NCBI RefSeq assembly: GCF_014633365.1
Contig: NC_068340.1
Location: forward strand, 22,175,879-22,239,878
Length of the DNA stretch: 64,000 bases
Source of the DNA: Diospyros lotus
Lineage: Eukaryota > Streptophyta > Magnoliopsida > Ericales > Ebenaceae
Direction of reading: 5' to 3'
The position numbers and the translations under genes are program-made. This document shows, one piece after another, positions 23,573-37,130 of the stretch; position 1 is the stretch's first letter; each line of letters opens with the position of its first letter. The notes beneath the pieces are model-generated. The model searched no databases. It saw nothing but the letters and a program-made list of their open reading frames with translations, and was not told the origin of the DNA.

Positions 23573-26546
23573 AAGGGACTTTAACTTGTATATGCTGCTG
23601 CTGTTCTGCTGGCATTTGCACCACCACAAGCAGGCCTAAACAATTGAAGAGAGATGGGCATTGTTGTGAGGCTACATACATTTCCATGGTTGTATGGTTA
23701 TAAACTATTTCAGAGGTCTAGGAAATAGAACACTGCACGTCTAGCTGCCTAACACCAAGGTGGAGTTGATGGACTCTGTTTTTTACGGGAGCGAAAGAGA
23801 AACTGACATGTTGAATATGGAAAAGCTCATTTGAATGATTAGATGTGGTTTAAGAGACTTGCTTATGTAGGGTAAATTAATTTCTGCACTTCTGAGGTTT
23901 GGTATAAATATATAGGTACGGGACTTTTCGAAAGTTACTCTAATTACCCTCTTGTGATTAGATTTATGTTACATAAAGTATCTTCGAAGTTTTATAACAT
24001 TATATGGATTTCTGAAAAATTATAAGATTTATGGTTTGAGGAAGAGTGTTGTGTGTAAGATTTGTAATTTGCCCATTTGATTATTACTTTAGAAAGAATG
24101 TGGGAAGCTTGTGTGAACGATGGTCCAAGTTTGGATATGGGCCGGCTCCGTTTGCGGTCAATGACTGGGCCCAAGTCTGTGGACAAAGTCAAGAATTGGG
24201 GCAGCGGGGCCCAGAACACGGGCAGCAGTAAAGATGATTAGGTTCTCCGGACAACTCAAGTGAAAGGTGAGTGATTGGACGGCCCAACAACGATCCAGGG
24301 CTTGTTCGTGTACGGCTGTGTGTCCCCACATCACCTGGAGGCGTTGATCTGATCGTTGATTCCCATGTAAATACTACCGCGATTGGTATGCTGATTCAAT
24401 TTCAATTGATTGATTGATTGATTGATTGAAACCCCAGGTAATTGTAGATTCCGTATTTTTGATAATTGCAAAGGTTAAATCTCATTTTTATCAATTTGTT
24501 AGTTTACTAAACATTTACCTTTTGTCTTATTTGCTTGGAAAAAAATTATTTATTTATCAATATATACCGTCTATTATCTAAGAAAATAATTAGAAATAAA
24601 TTGCTTGGCTAGAACTTAGAAGGATGGGTAAGTAGTATTAAGCTTTGAGCCATTTTTGATTTTCACCAAGATTAATAGTAGTTTATTTTTAGAATGAAAA
24701 TATTTGTAAAGATTGTTGATCTCTGCATTATTAACTTAATAATCTAAATAAATTATTTTTAATAATGAATTTAGATCATAAAATAAAACAAAATGCCCAA
24801 CCCATTGAGAAATTTACCCCTAGGCGGTGGAGTGGAACTACCATAAAAAAAGGCCAAGAATTTTGCTGAACTGAACACTTGTCCAAATGGGAGCAGTCCA
24901 TCCACTGTTTCTTTACGATTTTTCTCCAATCTCTGACTGACCGCTCTCTGCCACGAATTACCGAAAAGAAGAATGTGGGAAAGCTAAGGGGCGCACAGGT
25001 GATCCCATTCCTTCTCTCTGTAGCTCCTTTCTTAGCTGTTTCAGAGAGAAACAGAAGAAAGGCCAAAGAAAAGATGGACAAAGGCCAGACTCTCTCTGCA
25101 ATATGACTTCTTCTTTTGTCTCTCTCTCTCTCTATCTCTCTTCATATGTGAACAGTCTTTATAGTCAGAATATGTGCAGGCAGGGTACTGGGGTAGCTGT
25201 GTACCTGCCCTTTTGGGTCCCTACAAAACTACCTCAGAATCACTCAAAACAATTGCTTTTACAAATATGTCCATTCCTCCCCCTCTGCACAACCATCAGT
25301 ACATTTATACATTTGTATACATTGGGTTAGCTTTAGTCACAGTCATAGCTTGAATTCCCAAAACTGACCCCCAATTCCTTCTCTTCCTTTTCCTTTTCCT
25401 CTTCCTCTTCTACCACCTTCAATGTTAATGTGACCCATCAGTGACAATTCTGCACCCTCCCTAATGTCTCTCTCTCTCTTCTTCTTGTTCCTTTATTCTC
25501 TCCTACATGAACATGACCATTCATGCTGCAACCCATCTCTTTTATCTCTTTATCCTGGAATTTGATTCTTTTTTATCAGCAAAAAGTTAAGACATTTTCC
25601 TCAAGCCGTAGTGGGTGCTTTGTCATTTTCATATGGCAGCTTCACTGTTTCAATTTACTTCTTGCTTTTGTCTTACTTGGACTGAATGCCTTTTATGGCT
25701 CCAGACTCCCTCATTTATGGCTCCGGACTCTGAATGAAAGCTTGTTTTGCTCACTGATTTCTTTTCTTTCTTTCTTTTCTATTTTGCTAATTCACTGATT
25801 TCTTTTCTACTTTGGTTGTATCATCATCATCATCTGAAATAATAAATTCTTCTGAAGCTTCCGTTTTGTTATATCATCATTTTAAGTGCATAATGGTAGC
25901 ACTAGCAAGTTGCTCCTCAGTGACTAAAAGATCACGAGTAGGTGAAAATAGACTCTTTACACAACTGAAAAAATATTACATAAAAATACAGACTCTTTCT
26001 CAATTATCATAAAATAAAAAATCTCGTTGGTGTGGGAGACCCGTTATCTAATGGGTTTGCTCCTAACTCATGCTTTTGCCTGTCTTAACTGCCCATGTAA
26101 CCAATGATGAAGCACTTGTGGGCCTTGACAATGTACTTGGGAAAGCGGGGGAAGGGAGATCGTCATCTTGCCTTCAGAAAGTTCTGAACGTTGATATTAA
26201 ATAGGGCAATAAATGTTCATGCAGGCTCACTTTCAAGTAAATCCTTTTCGGTGTAGACGTCAGTCAGCTGCTTTGAAGAACATCACGCTTACAAAAAGTG
26301 GGATTCAGATGAAGACAGGTTGATAGTTGGATGCAATAAATTGGGTCGTTGAAGCACTGAACAGATATCTTACTCAACAAAATACAATCCTAAAATAATA
26401 GACCTTTTTTTTTTTTTTTTTTTAACTTCTAAAGCAATGCTGTGCATTAGTTTTACCAAAACAATGAGCTTAAAAGCTTTTATATGCACAACAATGGACT
26501 TAAGAAATATCATACCCAATGAAAAACAATGCAATACAGACAAGTA

Positions 26547-26581
<35 letters not shown>

Positions 26582-27618
26582 GCACTTTTAGAAATATCAT
26601 ACTCCATGACAACCTCAAATTTGCAAATAATTCCAGGAAACGATTAAACAATACAAAAAAAAAAAAGAAGCAAATAGGGCTAAACCAAAAACTGAAAAGG
26701 CCTTCAATTCATTTTCAGGCCAAAAACATATTCACTTTCAGGATGCCACAACTGAATTCATTAAACACAAATTACAAACTACCATTCCTTGCAGCTATAT
26801 AGCACTGGATGCAGGTTTGTCGCCTGTTTTATATTTGAAGATGCATAAGGTATGGTAAAAAACACAAGCAAAAACAATAAGAAGCTGAAATGAATTTTAG
26901 CCTATCCTATGCATTGGGGACGCACATTTACATGTTAGCCAGCTTAGCCTCTTGCTCTGTCATCTACAAGACGAATTATTGAAATGAAAAAAAAAAAATA
27001 AAAAACTAATCACAGAGAGGGCTCCTAACCAAAGCCAATCCCATCAGAAGAACCAGCAACAGAAAGCAAACTGTAAACTGAAGACAATGGGGTTGACAGA
27101 GGTCATTTACCTTCCTAACTTGCATGTGCATATTCTTTATGCTCCTGGTTCCAGTTTACCCTACTCAATCTATATCAATATCTTCATCCTACATTCAACT
27201 AGTTCAAATTCCACTTACTAAACATAGGGAGAGATGCCTCTATTTACCTGAAATTGGCTGCTATACTCCTGTGGTGACTCAGTAGGCAGCCTTTAGTGTC
27301 TTGATCTGTTGTCACCTAACTAGTTCTGTGGAAGGCCAAATATAGGCAGCAATAATGGTATGGTAAAGAAAGTTGTGTTCCTTGTTAATTAGTAGATTTG
27401 GAGGGCGAAAAGTGATAACAGAGAAATCAGCAGAGGTTTCACTATTAGACCAAGAATATAAGTTGTTGTGGACTATGTAATTGTTACAGCACAAACAGAA
27501 AACAAAATTCTGGAAATAAACACAGTAACTATGAAGAAAGAAGGAATTACAGGCTGAATTGAAAAATGGACTCTTGTTCTATTTTGGTACGTAGATATGC
27601 ATGTAAATGCAAGGAACA
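23573..27618. other. Intergenic between UXT and AGO7
   Basis: No gene recognised. The stretch contains an (ATTG)n run at about 24405-24429, a (TC)n run at about 25112-25142 and a (TA)n run at 26551-26577. A C/T-rich segment at about 24890-25540 could be a transcribed leader but has no open frame with a known domain. The part adjoining 27618 should include the AGO7 3' UTR on the minus strand. Confidence 0.4.
26551..26577. repeat. (TA)n microsatellite
   Basis: An uninterrupted TA run of about 13 units in intergenic DNA. Confidence 0.9.
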
Positions 27619-30600
27619 TCAGCAGTAAAACATGAGATTCTTAACATTCTCACTTAGTTTTGGGAGAGGGGTTGCCTTTGGAGGCGCAGCCCTGGAGATT
27701 GTTGAAGAACTTCTTGTCAAAGGTGAGGAATCTGAGCGTTCAAGGTAGAGTCTGCCTCTATATGCAGCAAGATGGGCATAGTAAGCTGGAGGAACCAAGG
27801 AAACTGGCTTTGTACACCTCACAAATGTGTAGCAAAGATTGTAAACCAGTTTCTGGATTTCATCAGAAGTGAATTGGTTTTCATCCCATAGAACATGATA
27901 GTGGGTTGGCCTGCTAGTTCCCTTAAAACCCCAATGGCTACAAAGGTAGAAGTCAAATTCCTTTGGGTGAGTGATCACAGTATCAACAACTGTGCCTGGA
28001 GGAATGTTTTCATCAAACAACTGATTTCTAGCTGCAGATGGCTCTGTTTCATCTGGAAACAGCCTTGTGTGGTGTCTTTTCTGAACTACTGCAAAGGTAA
28101 TTGGAGGTATGTAACCTGGAAACCTGGAACAGGCTGCCTTGATGGCTGGAAGCTCCTCTTGGAGCACTTTATAGAATTGGGTTTCACTTACGCCATCTCG
28201 AAAAAATATTATTCTCTTGGGGAGTTTGGACAGTTCCTGATAGAAATCATCCAAAATTTCCCCAACCATTGTGGTAAGATCCTGGATAATTTCTTGTCGA
28301 TGTGTTTGGGACCTCATTCTCGATACATACTTGTTTGCAGCTGGCCAGTTGACACTCCCCACCACTGCTGCAACAGATGGGCTGAAATCATCCAGTGGGT
28401 GAGGATGCGTCACATCGGCTCCCATAAAGATCACTGGATCATCAGAGTGAAGAAGGCGTGGGATTTGGGAAGGTATTGAATTGTACAAAGCAACCGTGCA
28501 TCCACCAACTTTGGCATTGATTTTAAGAGCCAGGTTTGCAAGAAATTGTGAACTCAACTTGCCAAGATTTGAATACAAGCAGCACTGACTGACAACTCCA
28601 ATGCTTGTCTCTGCAATTCGCTTAAAATCTGCATACCCTTTGTGTTTTCTCTCCATTACACAAATGAGCAGTTGCAGATTATTGGATGCAGCTCTGTAGA
28701 TCTTCTTCATTTTGGATTCTAAAAGTGATACATTGTTAAGCACATGCATCGGTTCAAACTGGGGGCTGATAACTGTATTTTTGTTAAGAAAGATGCCCAA
28801 TTGCTCGCACCTCTGAGACAACTGGCTTATGAACTTTGCAATGATGGATTTTTGGTCAGCACTTCCTCCAAAACTTATTAATCCCCACCTCTCAATTCTA
28901 GTGCCTTCAAAGACATGGCTGTCCAGAAGGTTCCATTGACGGTCATGGCGGGAAGGAATTAGATCTCTTATGAAGCCACCATTGCCAAGCTTTAGTTTGG
29001 GAGGTTGAAGAATCCTTCCATTCAATCTTGTCATTTCTCTTGAAACATGGAGTTTGAATTCCTTTTCTTGAATGCCACTGTCCAGAAAGTAGGCTTGAAT
29101 GTCTTAGTAACAATTATAATGGAAGTTCAGGAACTAGGATGACTGGATAATTATAAAGATTTTAAGGTTACCTTGTTGGACCAACTGTTCCTTTCATGAC
29201 TCCATCAATAATTGCCTTTCGTTCTCTTGGTTTTTGGCAGCCCATCTTTAGTATCCTTGCAGTCTGATCATCTGAAAGCTTCCCAAGGAACTTTTGGCCT
29301 TCACAAATCATGCAAAGCTCCATAGGAAGATAGCATGGTTTGCTCCTACTAATCTGCAAGCATGGCAAATTCCTGAACTGAATATCATAATTATAATGAT
29401 CCTTGAAATAGTTCACTAGTCTCAAATTCTTCCCATCCCTGTCTGGAAACCAGAGATTCTCTGTAGCTTCCTCAGTTAAGCCATAAACCCTATACCTCTG
29501 AACAGTTTCTCTATGGCAAACAAATATTCTCAGGTTCTTCAATGCCTTCTCCACTTCCTTCCTTTCTTCTCCTGTCAAACCTCTTGTCTTCCTCTGAGAA
29601 AGATCACGCAGAAACTCAAGACGCTTTTGCAGATAGGGGATAACACCAATACTTTCATGGAATGCGGTCACAGAGAAATCTACATTGAGAGCAAGTCCTT
29701 GTTGGGTTGGTCTTAGGCTTTGAAAGAAACCCCTCAATCCAACAGCTCCTCCTCCGATTTCTTTAGTCCCTCCCATTGAACTCGAGTATAGTGATCGCCC
29801 CACAGGTATGCACTTCTCTGTTGGGCTCTCGCGCAAGACAACATCCAAGGCATGGATATACTCCTGAGGAAGTGGTACCCAATCATCTCCCTCCTTGCTC
29901 AAATAGCTGCCCAGTTCCCTTCCATCAAACTTGGAGACAAGTTTGACGTTTACGCGGAAGAGCTTAAGTTGCTGATGCTTTTCTTGAGACTTAAAGCTTT
30001 GTCCAGATGGTAACAATAACTTGACTGAGGGTATTGGGAGGCTAACAAAGAATTCAAGTCTATCACTTTGGAATTCAATTGAGCTGTAAAGATTCTTTCC
30101 ACCATCAAACGCTGGACGTGCACCAGAGAGCACGGCTGAGTTGTCCTCTACCAGTTTTTGCTTGATCTTTCGAGCAAACTCCTTGGAAGGATTCGGAGAG
30201 ATCTCAACATCATAGTGGAAAATTCGATGCGTGGGATCGAATTGGACCAGGAAATGGTTGGCAAGGAGAGGAATTATAGGCCCCTCTACACCTCCAGAAT
30301 CCGGTCTCCTCGCTACTAATGATTGTGGCTTGGCACCTATGACTCTCCTTCCATCTTTTCCTTTTAAGGGTATGCCATGTTGCTGTTGAAGCCGCTCTGG
30401 AGCTGTTCAGATATTGGAATAGAAGACAATAAGCAACAGTTATTCGTTCCTATTACCACCTACTGATAACTCTCTAATTTCAATCATATCATCTAGCAAG
30501 GTAAAAATGCCCAGAAGTTGGAAGCAAGGAGATAAAAATAAAATTAAAAAAATGAATGAACACCTGCAAGGTACGATTAGATTTTCCTTAATTAGACATC

Positions 30601-31228
30601 GATATCACCTCAAAAATTCAGGCTTAATTCTGGAAAATGTATACGAATAAGGTGAGAAAAGAAATGGACAAAATACCAGGAAAGAACATTCTTGCTTCAA
30701 CCTATTCTGTTGTCGGGTTATTCAAAGAAGGCTAAAGTCCCCAACTACGTTTCAAAATTGAAAAGTTGATGGAAAGCTTCAATGAACACGCAGACCGTGT
30801 ATTCATATGCATTAACATCAAACAAAACGCATAAAAGATCAACAAAAATTAGTGGGTTTTGAAAACATATTAACATTACCTTGCAAAACTGCTGAATTTG
30901 GGGGTTCGGTGTCCGAAGAGGTGGCCAAGGGAGGGTTATTCCCCTTCCAAGAAGGTTTCTGCAAATGAGGTTTTGATCTGAAACATTGGTTCTGAGGAAA
31001 AGGTGGAGTTGCAGTGGGCTGGAGAGGTATGGTTGGAGGCAAAGGAAGAAGAGCAGGGTAAGCTTGGTACTGGTTCTGGTTACAATACCAAATCCTATTT
31101 GAGTTGTGCTGCTGCAATAGATGATATTGGTGGTGATATTGGCGGCTTTGAGGGTTGTTTTGAGCCCTGAAAGTCCTGGCCTTGGAGGTGCATTTCTTGG
31201 TAGCATTGGACTCTTCTGTTTCGTCCAT
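27619..31228 (-). CDS. AGO7: Argonaute 7 (ZIPPY)
   Basis: Three exons on the minus strand, 30880-31228, 29172-30402 and 27619-29077, join in frame to 1012 residues (Arabidopsis AGO7 is about 990). Exon 1 encodes a variable Gln/Pro/His-rich N-terminus (MDETEESNATKKC...). Exon 2 carries the N domain, PAZ (after GRSLYSSSMGGTKEIGGGAV) and the start of MID. Exon 3 carries MID and PIWI. The slicer residues are all present: D748 in FMGADVTHPHP, the glutamate finger E789 in SQTHRQEI, D821 in FRDGVSETQ and H919 in SRPTHYHVL. The C-terminus KLSENVKNLMFYC is typical of AGO7 and separates it from AGO1/2/10. In plants AGO7 pairs with miR390 to cleave TAS3 and produce tasiR-ARFs, controlling leaf phase change and polarity. 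The frame is intact and the gene is probably functional. Confidence 0.95.
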
Positions 31229-34200
31229 GGCTTAGTTGAGAAAGAAGCAAAGCCTGAGAACAAGAGCAGTTGTGTGCATGAGAGAAGAAAAGAAGAATAC
31301 GGGTAGAGTTTCTGATATCAAAAGTAAGTTTTCGCAGTAGAGACTGCAGTTATTTCAGAGAGAGGGAGGGAGAGGAGTCCCTATGGTTTTCCCCGTCCAG
31401 TGGCGAAGAGGGTCTAGATGCTGCTGAATATATTCGAAGGGCCAAATAGCTGGGGCCTGGTTTGCCTTAGGAGAAAAGAAAATGCAAAAGGGCCATCTTT
31501 CATTCATGGTGAGGAGGCAAAGCATGCTCTAGTTGGAGTCATATGCAATCTTCACAGCCTTCTTGATATTAAATATTCTCATTGGCCTTTCTCACTTGAT
31601 TTATGCAAATATTATTATCCTTTTGAAGTCAAAATGGGGAGGGAAAAGGCTTCATATAACTTCTTTATTTTTCCATAATTAAACTATTATTGTGTTGATA
31701 GTGATTGGAGTTTTATGCCCCAGTTGGCCAATTCCATTTAACAATATGTTTTTTACTTGCTTTACTGAATAGTTGGATGAAGATTGGCCAATTCCATTTT
31801 AAAATTTTGTTAGGATCCATTGATGAAACTCAGTATAGGGCTTGGACTAGAAAGGTGAACTAACTCAAGTTTAATTATTAGATTGGAAGGTGGGTCAATG
31901 AGAGAGTTTTGGAAACAAAGGCAGGGAGAGATGATATTGATTAACCATAATTCAGATTGAGAGGAGACCTTCATGAGGTTGGTCCACCTTTGCAGATAAG
32001 CTACCAAAGGAAAGGGACTAAACCCAATATTAGGTTTTAGTTATAATGAAGTTTGGATTGTTTCTTTATGTCTTTCATGCTGGAATTTAGATTGTTGGGT
32101 TCCTTTCACAACCCCACCTGAAAAAAGGGCTGTCTTGAACTGAAAGACCCTATAATTTTTTTTACCCCCTTTTGACATTAGGGAAATGTAATATTCAGAA
32201 TGAGAATCTTCCATCCCTTCTTATATCTACCGCTCTCTCTCTCTCTCTCATAAGGCTATTTTAAAAAAATATGGGTAACTTTTATGGCTCCATGGGTTCA
32301 GTAAATTAACTGAGTTCCTTTACCTCTTGGAGCCCCTTGAGGCCCAATCCCCAACACCAAGAACTGCTGCGGATTCATCAAAATTGTGAAAACTGCAAGC
32401 TATGTTAAAAACAAAGAAAAATTGCAAAAAATATTATTATGTGAGTAAAATAACTCATTAATAATCATAAACATTTAAGAAGATAGTTTGTATTTATAAA
32501 ATTTTCATTATCATATTATCTTGTTGATATTATTTTATAAAAAAATATAAAAATATAATATTTTATTAGAAAAAAAAAGCAGTGAAAACCTAATCTTCAT
32601 ATGACCACATCATCCTTCTCAAAAAAGGACAGAAGGCTGTTCTTATTGTCCCAAAGTTATCCTTTCTCCTCAAACATCATATATCCCACTCCTACTTTTA
32701 GCCTCCCCTTTTGCCTCATCTTTTCTCAACATGCTTTCAATGGTAGTGGAATGTGAAAGGGCCATTCATGCACTTGGGAAGTTGCCTTCTCTCTCCCTCT
32801 CTCTCTCTCCCTCTCTGTGATTTTTTTAGGATAAACATCGCTGGAATGTTTGATGGGACAATATAATTAGCAAGACCTAGGGTTTTTCAACTCAATTTTA
32901 AGAGTTGGGCCACATCATTCATCCATTTTGATCCTCTCATTGTTTATGAATCTCCCATATCTCTCTAAGCATGTGGACAAAAAAACATGGAATTGGTCAA
33001 ACCACCAACTGCTTCTGGCTTCAACCAGTTGACATGTGGCTCATTTATGTTGCACTGTGCTTGCAGTTAGCAGCCACCAGCCACCAGCCAACAAGGAAAG
33101 AAATTATTATGTTACTAAACTCAGCTCGATTGGGCATCCATCCGATCCATATTCTTATTCAATTTCTACACCTTAAAGAAGGTGAATCCCTCACCTTTAA
33201 GGCCTCTATATTGGCCCTATGAATAAAAATCGAACACGAGATCTCTTACTGATTATATAATGGCTATAGTCTAAATCTCTTCGAGACATGCTCGTCTCCA
33301 ACTGTTGAGCTATGCGTGCGGGAACTTCTACACCTTATTCTCCCATTATGTTAAACAAGATATATCATCTTTTATGCAATAGAAAATGACTTTTTGAGTG
33401 TTAAAAGATTTTTATTTTATATTATATTTTTATAAAGAAATTATTTGTATAGCTCAAATTCGTGACTTTATAATTATAAAGCTATAATCTTATCATTATT
33501 ATCAAAGCTCATCCACTACCATTGTAGAAATAGAAGATATAAAAAAAATTATTAATACAAAAATAAATTATGCAAAGAACAAAAAAGATCATCACATAAA
33601 CCAACCATTCTAAAACCAACAACTACTATTAGTAAAGTGACATGTTTCTGTGTGTGTCTTAGAGGACAAGTAATTAAATTTTCACTATCATGATGCATGC
33701 ACTTACCAATTATATATGCAATTCAATGACAGTGAATTCAATCAAAGGTCTTGTCTTGTTTGGGAGATTTATTAAGTTCATAAACTCAGTGCGATGGTAA
33801 GTGATGCAATAGAATGTAATTAATTAAAATAAATATTAAAAATTACTATCAAATATTAAAATTTACTAAAAATTTAGTAAAGAGGGCAAAAGTCCTTCAA
33901 ATAAAGGCTAGGGCTAGGGCTAGGGCAATCCCTCTCCTTCAAGAGGTTGTGCAGGGCAATTAGCTTAGTTGTGAACAGCTTAAGGTAAGACAATATTCTA
34001 TTATACTTGACGATAGTGTTTTTCTTTTCATTGGATAAAAAAAATATTCAGATAGAAATTGTCCACAGATTTTTTAATGAAATGACTACAAACTTTTTTT
34101 TTAACGAAAGTATCCAATAAATTTATTTGTAACTATAATAAATTTATATATAACTTGACAATAGTATTTTTTTAATAAATTGTATTATTACTTTTTTTTA

Positions 34201-35936
34201 TTTCATAACTATAATATATTTGGAAGGAAATTGTTTTTTCTTTTAAGTTTTAGAGACTATAAACTTAGAAAATGTTATTGATACATCATGTGTTACATCA
34301 TAGACTACATAATGTAGTTAAAATATTCAAAATACCTCTCATCTAAGGTGATAAAATAAGACGGTAAAGTAATATGAAGCGGTGAGACGTATGATTAAAA
34401 TATCCTTCACCTAAGACGGTGAAGCGGCACGAAGCGGTGAGGCATGAAAGATATTTTTGTTATTAATAATATATTATATAATCCATAAAATACCAATAAC
34501 ATATTCGTATAAACTTTCACCAACTGATAAAAGAAAATCCAAACTTTTGAAAAATTCAATTTCAAATCCTCTGGTTACTGTTAAACAAATTGCAGGGAGG
34601 GAACTTTCACATTGTGCTCTGAATTTCATCTTGGGTTGATTACTTTTATTCTCCCAAGGTAAAGACCACATTGAGATGATAAATTCCCAAGGCTTTTGTT
34701 TTTTGTTTTTTTTTTTCTTTTTTTCAATCTTCCACCAACACAGTGATGGTTTTGGCATTCCTGAAATGAAGCTGTTTCTTAAAGTTCTGTGGCGATAATT
34801 CCAAGACAGACGATTTCAGATGAGATTACGCTTGAGTGGTGAAATATTTAAACAATTGCGTCTCATTGGTTTTTTTTTTTTCCTCCCTTTCTTTTTATAT
34901 TGTTAATTGGCTGGCCACATATTCTGTTTGTTCTTTCTGTAAGAACAAAAAGGGATATAAAGAACAATGCAATATCCGTGAATATAGATTGAAGTTCAAA
35001 CGTATATTTCTAACAGACGCCAATTAAAAGACGACAGATATGGATTAAGAATGGAAACCAATTCAAATGTGTATATATATAGATATATATATATATATGT
35101 ATGTGTGTATATATATAAAGTTGGCTAAAAGCCTAAAAGAATGGAAGTTTAACAGATATGGTAAAAGCCTTAAACCATGGCAGGTCTGCTGATCTAAGAA
35201 CATGAAGATAAAGTTGGAAGAAAATTCATTCTGTAATCATTATTTGGGCGAATGGAAGTTGAAAGATTGTGACAATCTGCATCAAAATGAGGAGAATATG
35301 TTCAACTTGACTCATTTAGGAATGGATAAAGATCTTCTTTCCCAGTCAAACACAAAATGAGTGCATATTTAGTCCCAGTCAGAGAAATCTAATATTTTGT
35401 CAAAGTTGCATAATAAAAAAGAAGGGTTATGGCATTAAAGCCAGAAATCACTAAAGACATCCATGGAAAGTGGTTCAGACACTAGAGCAACAGAGGTAGC
35501 AGCAGTCAGGATTCTTTTTAGCAGAAATGTCTTTTGACAAATGGGAGATTTTGATATTCATCGAACAAAGATTATGATGCGTCATTCAATCAAATTAGTC
35601 AAAGTTCAGCTCGATTATCATTATCACTAATTTGGGTTACAAGTTAATTGGCAGATTGCAGGAGGGGTGCCTACCACTATGGAATAAAAGCTTAGAAAAT
35701 AACTGCATATGGTCGAGCTGATTCATCCCAAAGGCAACATCCTATTTGGAGTTTTTCACTCCCTCTCTGAGCAAGAGAAAGATGAGGCTAAAAGAAGTTA
35801 AAAATCACCAATCAGAAGTACTATTTTGGAGAATTAGCAGTAAGATTACATCTCATAAGTTGCTTGATGCATTTCAAAGCATCCGGCCTAATAGATGATA
35901 GAAGTATGACAAAACTATTAAGAGAAAACAAGTAGA
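31229..35936. other. Intergenic and AGO7 promoter side
   Basis: The first few hundred bases are the AGO7 5' UTR and promoter on the minus strand, including a GA-rich stretch at about 31355-31378. The rest is AT-rich with CT runs near 32233-32250 and 32790-32818 and a TA/TG microsatellite near 35072-35119. Apart from the SINE-like segment listed separately I see no gene. The part adjoining 35936 is the likely 3' UTR of the AP2/ERF gene. Confidence 0.4.
33110..33330 (-). mobile_element. Possible tRNA-derived SINE
   Basis: On the minus strand the segment opens with GCATAGCTCAACAGTTGG, close to a tRNA D-arm with an RNA polymerase III A box. Some 65-70 bases on comes GTGTTCGATTTT, a weak B box. 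The downstream body holds the near-palindrome GTGAGGGATTCACC and AAGGTG words seen in plant SINEs. The A-B spacing is longer than in a tRNA, and no target duplication or poly-A/T tail was confirmed. Confidence 0.3.
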
Positions 35937-37130
35937 TTAGGAACCATTTTGTCCTCCAAATAACATAGAAATGGGAGGGAGATCAAGGGAACTCCAAAGC
36001 GAGCATTTGCCTCCTTCCTTGCTCGACGAAGAGGATGAAGTAGTGGTAAAAGGAGATGAAGAAGAACCTATTATTTCCGTTGAATTCTGTTGGTTTCTCT
36101 CCTGTTCTTGCACTGGGGCCTGAGCATCTACATCATTTTCTTCCTCATTCTTAACAATTTCTAGATTGCCACTGCAGTCATGGCTAAGTTTAGACATATG
36201 CTCAGACCTCTCTCTCGCCGTTACATTTCCTCCTGATCCAAGTTTCAGTTTCAGACACTCTGGAATCCCGTTGAATGCATAGAGGGAAGCCGAGAACTTG
36301 CGCTCATACTTCATCCTCTTCATAGCCTCAGTGAGCATTGAGGGATCTTCACCATAATTCTCCAGTTCCATTGGCTCCACCATCTCTTCTGCAATCTCAA
36401 ATGGAGAACAGTAACAAGATGATTCTACACTGTCCACAAACTGAAAGTCCACAATCCCGATATCATCATTATAATCTTCTTCTTCTGCTTCTCCAATTTT
36501 CTGATCTCCCTCCGCCCCACTGTAACCATCATCATTCAGGAGCTGATCAACACTAGTCCAGTTAGTTTCCGGCACTTCAAGTTCACTTCCTACACCGGTG
36601 AAACTCGATCCAATGCTTGCAGTGAAGCAATCACTTGCAGCATTGGACATATCAAAGAAATGATCAAATTGTGTTTCTTGTTTTTCAATTGTTTCTTGGC
36701 TCTGTTGATCGGCATGCAAAGAAGCAGCCGTTGGAGCATTAGCATAGTTCCTAGCTCTGAGCCTATGGAGAAGAAGATTTGTGATCTTAGAGGGAAGAGC
36801 TGGAGTTGAATTAGGAGAAGGAGAGCAGGGCCAAAAATTTGTTCGAGTATTCGCTCCACGCAGTAAGCAAGCTGCCTCGTCATAGGCTCTGGCTGCTTCC
36901 TCAGCAGTGTCAAATGTTCCCAACCATACTCTTATCTTCTGTATGGTGTCCTTGATCTCAGCCACCCACCGCCCTGATGGCCGCTGGCGCACGCCAACAT
37001 AGCGTTTTCGAGCTCTTGGAGTCCCACAAATAGCCTCACCATTTGCAGCCTCATTCACCATCTGATCCCAACCCACGTTTCCATTGTTCTCTTTCTCCTC
37101 TTCCCCCTCAACTTTCCTCTTCCTCACCAT
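35937..37130 (-). CDS. AP2/ERF transcription factor, RAP2.11-like
   Basis: A single intronless frame of 397 residues starting MVRKRKVEG, which includes a basic nuclear-targeting patch. One AP2 domain occupies residues 43-99 ([12 protein letters not shown], then [22 protein letters not shown], then GANTRTNF). Outside it are an acidic middle region (about 200-270), a [11 protein letters not shown] motif (279-288), a Ser-rich run (356-370) and a C-terminal [14 protein letters not shown] motif. The SASLYAxNG and C-terminal DLP..S.LF motifs together resemble Arabidopsis RAP2.11, which activates low-potassium responses; that link is from memory. It is longer than RAP2.11 (about 250 residues). It should bind GCC-box or DRE-like DNA in the nucleus. 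Exact orthology is uncertain. Confidence 0.88.
   Translation of the reverse strand: MVRKRKVEGEEEKENNGNVGWDQMVNEAANGEAICGTPRARKRYVGVRQRPSGRWVAEIKDTIQKIRVWLGTFDTAEEAARAYDEAACLLRGANTRTNFWPCSPSPNSTPALPSKITNLLLHRLRARNYANAPTAASLHADQQSQETIEKQETQFDHFFDMSNAASDCFTASIGSSFTGVGSELEVPETNWTSVDQLLNDDGYSGAEGDQKIGEAEEEDYNDDIGIVDFQFVDSVESSCYCSPFEIAEEMVEPMELENYGEDPSMLTEAMKRMKYERKFSASLYAFNGIPECLKLKLGSGGNVTARERSEHMSKLSHDCSGNLEIVKNEEENDVDAQAPVQEQERNQQNSTEIIGSSSSPFTTTSSSSSSKEGGKCSLWSSLDLPPISMLFGGQNGS

Noticed and set aside
25170..25215. Short hairpin (GGCAG/CTGCC with GTAC/GTAC) as a possible microRNA precursor
   Set aside because: Stem of only about nine pairs with a bulge and no similarity to conserved plant miRNAs I know.
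27660..28479. Plus-strand open frames opposite AGO7
   Set aside because: Shadow frames of the conserved minus-strand PIWI/MID coding exon.
33903..33924. GCTAGG-type hexamer repeat thought to be interstitial telomere
   Set aside because: Only three to four units and the unit is not the plant telomere TTTAGGG.
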